A DNA stretch of 11,393 nt from Holosporales bacterium. Lineage in GTDB: Bacteria; Pseudomonadota; Alphaproteobacteria; BNTO01. Below the pieces are notes generated by a model. The model saw nothing but the letters and a program-made list of their open reading frames with translations. It was not told where the DNA came from and ran no database searches. The position numbers were made by a program, and so were the translations under genes. The DNA is taken from contig JAISRQ010000112.1 of the NCBI GenBank assembly GCA_031273545.1, positions 1-11,393 on the forward strand, read 5' to 3'. The stretch's first letter is position 1, and each line of letters opens with the position of its first letter. Positions 6,836 through 11,393 of the stretch are shown one piece after another.

Positions 6836-6849
6836 GTGCCATGTGGCAC
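6836..6849. promoter_or_regulatory. Interrupted palindrome GTGCCA-TG-TGGCAC upstream of the barrel gene
   Basis: Six-bp perfect arms with a 2-bp spacer lie about 30 bp upstream of the proposed -35 box. The form is that of a dimeric regulator site; the regulator is unknown. It could also form a short hairpin in a tdk read-through transcript. Confidence 0.3.
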
Positions 6850-6946
6850 GATTGCAACACTTTTGAGTTAAAGAGCTTAACGAATATTTAACACTGCTTT
6901 TGCTATCACTAGCCTTTGTCATCATAAATATTTAAGATCACTCAAG

Positions 6947-7489
6947 CTATTCACCTTGAGAATTCAACCAGCATTTTCTACATACAGAAACATATTTGTC
7001 TTGTCCTAAGTCTTCATCTCCTTGTCCATTAGCCGGAGCAGACCTAAGTGCCATAATGGCTTTTTTCCCGCACTGACATATTGTTCGAATCTCCCGAAGT
7101 TCGTCAGCTATCCCCAGTAGGGCGGCGGATCCTTCAAATACATGCGCCTGCCAGGACGTTCTTAGTCCGTAGCACATCACAGGTATGTCATTAAACGATG
7201 CGATCTTCCCTAAGTCGAATACTTGCTTAGTTGTTAGGAACTGAGCTTCATCAATTAAAATGATTGATATTCCAGATAGATCTAGAGAACTAAACGAATA
7301 TTCCTTATTAAATAAATTGCTCGTTCTAGATATGCCGAGGCGGCAATAGCACGCCCCTTTATCGTCGCAACCCTCATATGTAAAGACGCACGGGGTCAGG
7401 TTGCATGACTCATAATTGTGCGCGACCTGAAGCATGGACGTGGTTTTGCCTGCGTTCATAGCACCGTACGTAAAGGTTAATTTGGCCAT
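6947..7489 (-). CDS. tdk: Thymidine kinase
   Basis: This is a type II thymidine kinase, which phosphorylates thymidine to dTMP with ATP in nucleotide salvage. The 180-residue product shows the P-loop GAMNAGKTT (9-17), the Walker B/catalytic DEAQF (80-84, Glu81 being the expected general base), YGLRTSW (108-114), and zinc-site cysteines in CQCGKKA (138-144) and CRKCW (170-174). The proteobacterial C-x-C spacing is normal. It is slightly shorter than the usual 190-205 because the segment between the zinc-site halves (the substrate lasso region) is compact. The ATG at 7489 has an AGGAGA ribosome site about 10 nt upstream. ligA lies 102 bp upstream on the same strand, so read-through from ligA is possible. 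A small inverted repeat, CTCAAG/CTTGAG, spans the stop codon (6941-6960). Confidence 0.97.
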   Translation of the reverse strand: MAKLTFTYGAMNAGKTTSMLQVAHNYESCNLTPCVFTYEGCDDKGACYCRLGISRTSNLFNKEYSFSSLDLSGISIILIDEAQFLTTKQVFDLGKIASFNDIPVMCYGLRTSWQAHVFEGSAALLGIADELREIRTICQCGKKAIMALRSAPANGQGDEDLGQDKYVSVCRKCWLNSQGE

Positions 7490-7591
7490 CTATTATTTTC
7501 TCCTTATCATTGCTATATTGTTATCTTCTAAATTCATTACCGTTTTAATACTTATTCTTAAATATCCATCGTATTTCTTTAACTGGGAACA

Positions 7592-9727
7592 TCATGCGCG
7601 CTGTTCGCCAACCATGCTGAGCCACTCGCGCTCATCTATCACCTTGACACCCAAGCGCTCTGCCTCGCCCCGTTTTTTTCCAGCATCTGCTCCGACTACA
7701 ACGAGAGAAGTTCCCTTTGATACGCTCGACCCAATTTTTGCACCAAGTCTGGCGGCTTGCGCCTTGGCTTCGTTCCTGCTTAGGTGCTCGAGCTTTCCGG
7801 TAAACACAACCGTTTGCCCAGACAAAAGCAAATCTGAACGAACCTCCTCGTAGTACAATGTCACATGTTCGAGCAATTTTTCTACAAAATCGCGTTGATC
7901 AGAGCAATAACGAACAATATCTTCTGCTATAGAATCCCCAATTCCGTCAATTTTCACCAGCTGATCAACGGAACACGAAAACAAGTTTGAACATGAGCCA
8001 AAGTGTTTTGCAAGTAATGACGCTGTTTGTTTTCCAACTTGTGGAATTCCTAAGGCTAAAATAAATTTATCAAGAGGGATAGACCTGCATGCATCGATTG
8101 CTTTGAATAATTTTTTGACAGAGGTAAATCCCCAGCCAAGTTCTTTCTCTAGAGGGACTTGCGGTGGTTCAATCGTTGTAGTCGCCCCTCCAAACAGATC
8201 CCGACAAACGTCAGCAGCACAATTACTGTTCCTTTGTTGTAGCGTAAATATATCAATAAAATCGCGAACTCTTTGGGTTTCGTACAAAAACTCAATATTA
8301 CGCTCCCCAAGGCCATCAATCTCTAAGGCGCCTACAAAATGCGACAACCGCTCTATCGCTTGGGCTTTGCATTGAAACCCTGCCATGCAGCGTGTCCCTT
8401 CGAGCGAGCTTCCACAAGACGGGCATTGAGCCGGGAAAACGAATGGCTGTGCGTCATCAGGGCGCTTTTCCTTCACGACGCGTACAATTTGTGGAATAAC
8501 GTCCCCAGCCCTTTGCAGCACCACTGTGTCGCCAATACGGACATCCAAACGCGCAATTTCGTCTTTGTTATGCAAAGTCGCGCGGGCAACCGTCACGCCA
8601 CCAAGGGCAACAGGGTCAAGCTCTGCGACAGGAGTAAGTACCCCTGTTCTCCCTATTTGAAGAGAGATTCCGGTAACTCTCGTCTCAATTTGCTCCGCCT
8701 TGAACTTATGAGCAATAGAGTGACGTGGAACACGCCCCACTGTACCAAGGCGCGCTTGCAATGATTTGTCATTAACCTTGTAAACTACTCCATCAATCTC
8801 ATAGGGGATTTGCTCTCTAATGTCAGCGACATGATTGTAATAATCAGCAATTTCGCGCATGGTTCGACATAAACACGTCGGCTGTGCCGTCATAAAACCG
8901 TGTTCATTGAGGAACGCAATCACATTTTCCTGTGTATCAAAATCGCGACCAAGGACCTCATACGCAAGGAATCGCAAGTGCCGCCTCCTAGTTATGTTTG
9001 GGTCAAGCTGGCGCAACGAACCTGCTGCTGCGTTCCGGGGATTTGAAAATAGCGGCTCGCGACTTTTAGCACGTTCTTCATTCAAACGTGCGTACACATG
9101 CTTGGTCATATAAACCTCGCCACGAATTTCTAGGCGCGGAATATCTGTAGCGATTGTCAACGGAATGTCTTTTATCGTTTTTACGTTTAAGGTTACGTCT
9201 TCGCCAACTGTGCCGTCCCCTCTTGTCGCCCCGGAAACAAGGATCCCGTTTTCGTAAATCAAGGACGCAGATAATCCGTCAATTTTTAATTCCGCCCAGA
9301 TATACCCACTCCGCAAAAGATTGTTATATTTTGCAGCGTCCAAACGTTCAGTCTTATCCTTTTTCTGGTCAGCAATATTGGGGGCCCCCTGTATATAAGG
9401 AGTATCCAACATATTCAAAAATCGCGATATTCTTTCAAAGAACGCCTCGACATCATCATCGGAAAATGCGTCCTCCAAGGAGACCATTGGCGTCTGGTGT
9501 GTGATTTTGCGAAACTCCTTTTGCGGGGGAGCCCCCACGCGGTGAGACGGACTATCAGCCCTAACTAAATCTGGGTACAATGCCTCTATCCGCGAATTTT
9601 CTTTCCGCAGCTCATCATACTCGTGGTCTGATATCTCTGGTTGTGCCAGATTGTAATACAAATAGTCGTGCCTAGCGATCTCTTTCGCTAAACGTTCAAG
9701 TTCTATAATAGCAGATTCTCTATTCAT
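7592..9727 (-). CDS. ligA: NAD-dependent DNA ligase LigA
   Basis: LigA seals nicks during replication and repair using NAD+. The 711-residue protein has the full domain order: domain Ia (HDYLYYNLAQPEISDHEYDEL, about 20-40), the adenylation domain with SPSHRVGA (59-66), MVSLEDAF (81-88), the AMP-accepting lysine K148 in AELKIDG, and TRGDGTVGED (168-177). These are followed by the OB fold (QIGRTGVLTPVAEL, 357-370), the zinc finger (C435, C438, C447, C453), helix-hairpin-helix repeats (about 465-610) and a BRCT domain (about 634-711, VVFTGKL). A polar insert of about 30 residues (roughly 108-140) before the catalytic lysine moves it from the usual ~115 to 148. The ATG at 9727 has no good Shine-Dalgarno sequence; GGCG-AA-CGCC dyad sequence lies just upstream. 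Confidence 0.97.
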   Translation of the reverse strand: MNRESAIIELERLAKEIARHDYLYYNLAQPEISDHEYDELRKENSRIEALYPDLVRADSPSHRVGAPPQKEFRKITHQTPMVSLEDAFSDDDVEAFFERISRFLNMLDTPYIQGAPNIADQKKDKTERLDAAKYNNLLRSGYIWAELKIDGLSASLIYENGILVSGATRGDGTVGEDVTLNVKTIKDIPLTIATDIPRLEIRGEVYMTKHVYARLNEERAKSREPLFSNPRNAAAGSLRQLDPNITRRRHLRFLAYEVLGRDFDTQENVIAFLNEHGFMTAQPTCLCRTMREIADYYNHVADIREQIPYEIDGVVYKVNDKSLQARLGTVGRVPRHSIAHKFKAEQIETRVTGISLQIGRTGVLTPVAELDPVALGGVTVARATLHNKDEIARLDVRIGDTVVLQRAGDVIPQIVRVVKEKRPDDAQPFVFPAQCPSCGSSLEGTRCMAGFQCKAQAIERLSHFVGALEIDGLGERNIEFLYETQRVRDFIDIFTLQQRNSNCAADVCRDLFGGATTTIEPPQVPLEKELGWGFTSVKKLFKAIDACRSIPLDKFILALGIPQVGKQTASLLAKHFGSCSNLFSCSVDQLVKIDGIGDSIAEDIVRYCSDQRDFVEKLLEHVTLYYEEVRSDLLLSGQTVVFTGKLEHLSRNEAKAQAARLGAKIGSSVSKGTSLVVVGADAGKKRGEAERLGVKVIDEREWLSMVGEQRA

Positions 9728-10021
9728 TTTGTTTTAAGGCGTTCGCCGCTGCAGCTTATTTTGATTACTACGATTGTACCTGAAAGAATCGCGATGCGCC
9801 GTAATTTCCTTAAATTCCTTGAGCCATGACTTAAAGACATTCTAAAAGACAATACTACTCCCCCTGCACACCCAAACGACCGCGAACATTTTAGAAGAAT
9901 AAGCCCTTGCGTTAATCCAACACACGCCTCGCGATTCTTCTATTTTTTTGTCCGCATTCACTAGGGAAACACGACATGTTTGCCTACTTAGAACGGCAAA
10001 CACTGGCGTTATCACTTAGCA
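9728..10021. other. Intergenic region between ligA and the UBA-like exported gene
   Basis: No open frame with a credible start and ribosome site is seen here. The region presumably holds the ligA promoter: a TACAAT on the minus strand near 9780 could be its -10, but no matching -35 is visible. A hairpin lies at 9977-10002. A T-run on the plus strand near 9942-9948 has no stem before it. Confidence 0.5.
9977..10002 (-). terminator. Hairpin downstream of the UBA-like exported gene
   Basis: Eight-bp perfect arms TGTTTGCC and GGCAAACA surround a 10-nt loop, 20 bp after the stop codon at 10022. Position and symmetry fit a terminator, but the sequence after it on the minus strand (TGTCGTGTTTCC) is only loosely T-rich. 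Confidence 0.45.
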
Positions 10022-10357
10022 TTACCTGTTTTCAATCACATTATTCTCATTTGCATTGTTCCTGAGCTCATCCCTACCAAACGTCCAGTCAGCAACGATC
10101 ATAGCTGTTTCCTCATAACCTCCATGACTAGCAGCAAACGCAGACATTACTGTATCTCGACTGACTTGGAATATCTCCATAATAGCCTCGACTTCTTCTA
10201 TTGGCATAGAATCCCTTGTACGACTACTACGTCTAACACAACGATCAGATAACTTAACGTGCGTTCCTGACTCATCTTGAACAATCTCCCAATCTTTCGC
10301 GAACATTCCACAAGAAAAAACTAAGCCCATTACTACTAACACTGGCGCTTTCATCAT
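10022..10357 (-). CDS. Small exported protein with a UBA/CUE-like three-helix segment
   Basis: I do not know this 111-residue protein as a family. Residues 1-20 form a signal peptide (MMK, hydrophobic core, GMFA before KDW). A short basic region (CVRRSSRTR, 40-48) precedes residues 53-94, which read like a UBA-fold unit. EEVEAIMEIF would be helix 1, VSRDTVMSAFAAS helix 2, an H-G-G turn follows, and YEETAMIVADW is helix 3. The order (I/V)M-x-x-x-x-VSR-x-x-(V/A)-x-x-A(L/F)-x-x-x-x-G-x-x-x-x-A(I/M) is close to the UBA domain of NAC-alpha and to CUE domains as I remember them. The tail is Asn/Glu-rich (NNANENNVIENR). The ATG has a GGAGAAGG ribosome site ending 8 nt upstream, and a good promoter precedes it. 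Secretion plus a possibly ubiquitin-binding fold suggests an effector, but bacterial UBA-like folds such as EF-Ts also exist, so function is unproven. Confidence 0.75.
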   Translation of the reverse strand: MMKAPVLVVMGLVFSCGMFAKDWEIVQDESGTHVKLSDRCVRRSSRTRDSMPIEEVEAIMEIFQVSRDTVMSAFAASHGGYEETAMIVADWTFGRDELRNNANENNVIENR

Positions 10358-10392
10358 ACTTCATACCTTCTCCATTTATTCTCTATAATTAT

Positions 10393-10421
10393 ATATTACC
10401 ACCACAAGAGACGAGCGTCAA
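10393..10421 (-). promoter_or_regulatory. Sigma-70-type promoter for the UBA-like exported gene
   Basis: On the minus strand TTGACG (10421-10416) is followed after 17 bp by TAATAT (10398-10393), with an AT-rich extension TATAATTATAG beyond. Start is expected near 10386, about 28 nt before the ATG at 10357. The -35 matches consensus at 5 of 6 positions. Confidence 0.55.
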
Positions 10422-10442
10422 CAGGCAAATAAAGTTCTCCCT

Positions 10443-10502
10443 AAAAAAACAAGCAGGTGCTCAAAATTGCGGCCCCCCAACCGAAGACCGTAAGCACCTG
10501 CT
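10443..10502 (-). terminator. Intrinsic terminator for the repeat-protein gene, with an unusually long loop
   Basis: Read on the minus strand, AGCAGGTGCT and AGCACCTGCT form a perfect 10-bp stem, followed by TG and seven T residues (10449-10443). This is a proper intrinsic terminator for the gene ending at 10627. The loop is 31 nt and contains a run of six G and short inner complements (CGG/CCG). It separates this gene from the promoter of the UBA-like gene. Confidence 0.7.
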
Positions 10503-10626
10503 CCTTTAGAAAGTTGGCAACCTTTTGGGACGAACCGGAGGAAGGGGGCCCCCTCCCCTCTCTAGGTATCACGACCCTTTTCCATTTTGGCTCGCTCCTC
10601 CATCGTATCCATTTCTAATCACCATT

Positions 10627-11393
10627 TTATTCTGCTGCTGTATTTTCGTTCTGCACGCCGCCGGGATAAGGACTTATCCCACCAATTCTTCTACTCTTTT
10701 CCCGTCTTTTCTTATCAAAAATGATTAGTTGTCCAGAAGTTATTGGCTTGCCAGCAGTGCCCCCTACTTCCGTCGACGCTATCAGAGCAGGTTTGGACGA
10801 ACTCTCAGTGAGCTCACTGAGAGTTTCCGTACTCGTGCCAGCACCTATATCAGTAGCAGGTAAACCCCCAAGCGCCCCAGTAATCCTCGTACTCACGTTA
10901 GCAGCAACAGGTCTAGCGGAAGAATCCTCAGCGGGCCGACTAGTAGTCCTCGCATTCACGTTAGCAGCAACAGGTCTGGCGGAAGAATCCTCAGCGGGCC
11001 GACTAAAAGCGTTCATACTCGCGTCAGCCCCCGCAGCACTCTCTCGCCTCCCTATATTCTCCCCAAGACGTGCAGAATTCCCCCCCCTCATTCTCGCAGG
11101 CCTCGTACTGACGCGTACTGGCCTCGTTGTAACACTAGACGGGAACAAGCAATACTCATTCCCCGGATCGTACCGCATCATATGCTGGAACATTTCCTCG
11201 CATACATCTTGAGAGAATATCCGAAAGAATGGATCTTCACTAATATTGGAAAAGCGACATTTATCCGGACGAAAACAACTACACGCGTGCGCTTGCAATG
11301 AGAAATTAGAGTTCACTTCTCCAAGATAACCCTGAAACCCTCTTATCAGAGCTAAGTACGACTGCACTATATCCTTGTAGTTCCAAGTCAATT
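10627..11393 (-). CDS. Low-complexity repeat protein of unknown function, 5' end beyond right edge
   Basis: The frame is open to the window edge. The only in-window start near its head is a TTG at 11391, so the true start probably lies outside; at least 254 residues are present. I do not recognise the protein. Residues 1-85 look folded, with hydrophobic and aromatic residues and a Cys cluster (HACSCFRPDKC, 35-45). From about 87 on it is Arg/Ser/Ala/Thr/Pro-rich and likely disordered, with a 21-residue unit repeated in tandem (130-150 and 151-171: SRPAEDSSARPVAANV, then variable). The C terminus is basic then polar (KKRREKSRRIGG, ending NTAAE). No membrane helix or signal peptide is visible in the part present. 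The opposite strand is also open for 163 codons (10721-11212), but its composition is explained by this GC-biased repeat region. The intrinsic terminator downstream supports the minus-strand gene. Confidence 0.65.
   Translation of the reverse strand, partial: LTWNYKDIVQSYLALIRGFQGYLGEVNSNFSLQAHACSCFRPDKCRFSNISEDPFFRIFSQDVCEEMFQHMMRYDPGNEYCLFPSSVTTRPVRVSTRPARMRGGNSARLGENIGRRESAAGADASMNAFSRPAEDSSARPVAANVNARTTSRPAEDSSARPVAANVSTRITGALGGLPATDIGAGTSTETLSELTESSSKPALIASTEVGGTAGKPITSGQLIIFDKKRREKSRRIGGISPYPGGVQNENTAAE
10800..10825. repeat. Perfect 26-bp palindrome within the repeat-protein gene
   Basis: The half-site AACTCTCAGTGAG is followed with no spacer by its exact reverse complement. It lies inside the coding sequence, reading in frame as TLSELTES on the minus strand. 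Confidence 0.95.
10885..11010 (-). repeat. Two tandem 63-bp units coding a 21-residue repeat
   Basis: Units 10885-10947 and 10948-11010 differ at about 6 of 63 positions. The length is a multiple of three, so copy number can change without breaking the frame. Weaker similarity on both sides (around 10828-10860 and 11014-11030, with recurring C-G-T-A-C-T-C-type steps) suggests a longer, decayed array. Confidence 0.9.

Noticed and set aside
6941..6960. CTCAAG/CTTGAG inverted repeat over the tdk stop codon as a terminator
   Set aside because: Six pairs, and no T-run follows on the minus strand; mentioned only under tdk.
10543..10554. AGGGGGCCCCCT palindrome downstream of the repeat gene
   Set aside because: A simple G-run next to a C-run in a GC-rich stretch; no positional or family evidence of function.
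10721..11212. 163-codon plus-strand open frame opposite the repeat gene
   Set aside because: Its Ala/Ser/Leu/Pro-rich product mirrors the repeat on the other strand. The minus-strand frame is longer, reaches the window edge and has a proper terminator. I cannot fully exclude the plus frame.

Overview
The window fits an alphaproteobacterium, plausibly a host-associated or intracellular one. Three things point that way: the phosphoserine aminotransferase is of the alphaproteobacterial/methanogen type, the left-edge gene has the one-helix, many-PAS layout of DivL-like alphaproteobacterial sensor proteins, and LigA has the alphaproteobacterial style of helix-hairpin-helix region. Genes are loosely spaced and mostly on the minus strand. 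Several small exported proteins match nothing I know. There are no tRNA, rRNA, CRISPR, transposase or integrase signals. Genus-level placement (for example Holosporales or Rickettsiales) is inference only.

Layout. 1-1596 (minus) is the N-terminal half of a membrane-anchored multi-PAS sensor, cut by the left edge. 1794-3054 (minus) holds two housekeeping genes, smpB (ribosome rescue) and engB/yihA (ribosome-assembly GTPase). 3353-5469 (plus) is the most unusual block. It contains serC, a short exported-protein gene with its own promoter and terminator, and a second diverged copy of the last ~255 bp of serC. Thus a promoter-ORF-terminator cassette sits between two direct repeats of the serC 3' end, and serC itself drops sharply in GC in its last third. 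5744-9727 (minus) carries an outer-membrane beta-barrel gene, thymidine kinase (tdk) and NAD-dependent DNA ligase (ligA). 10022-11393 (minus) holds two unfamiliar genes: a 111-residue exported protein with a predicted UBA/CUE-like three-helix segment, and a low-complexity Arg/Ser/Ala/Thr-rich protein with a 21-residue tandem repeat, open at the right edge.

How the genes relate. smpB, engB, tdk and ligA are ordinary core functions and do not form one pathway. serC is an isolated serine/pyridoxal biosynthesis gene. The unusual content is the surface and exported set: the barrel, the cassette-borne secreted protein, the UBA-like secreted protein and the repeat protein. These are candidates for host interaction, but that is inferred from signal peptides, composition and domain resemblance only. 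The best leads are the serC repeat-flanked cassette (4214-5469) and the UBA-like exported protein (10022-10357). A perfect 26-bp palindrome inside the repeat gene and several operator-like palindromes at promoters are also recorded.
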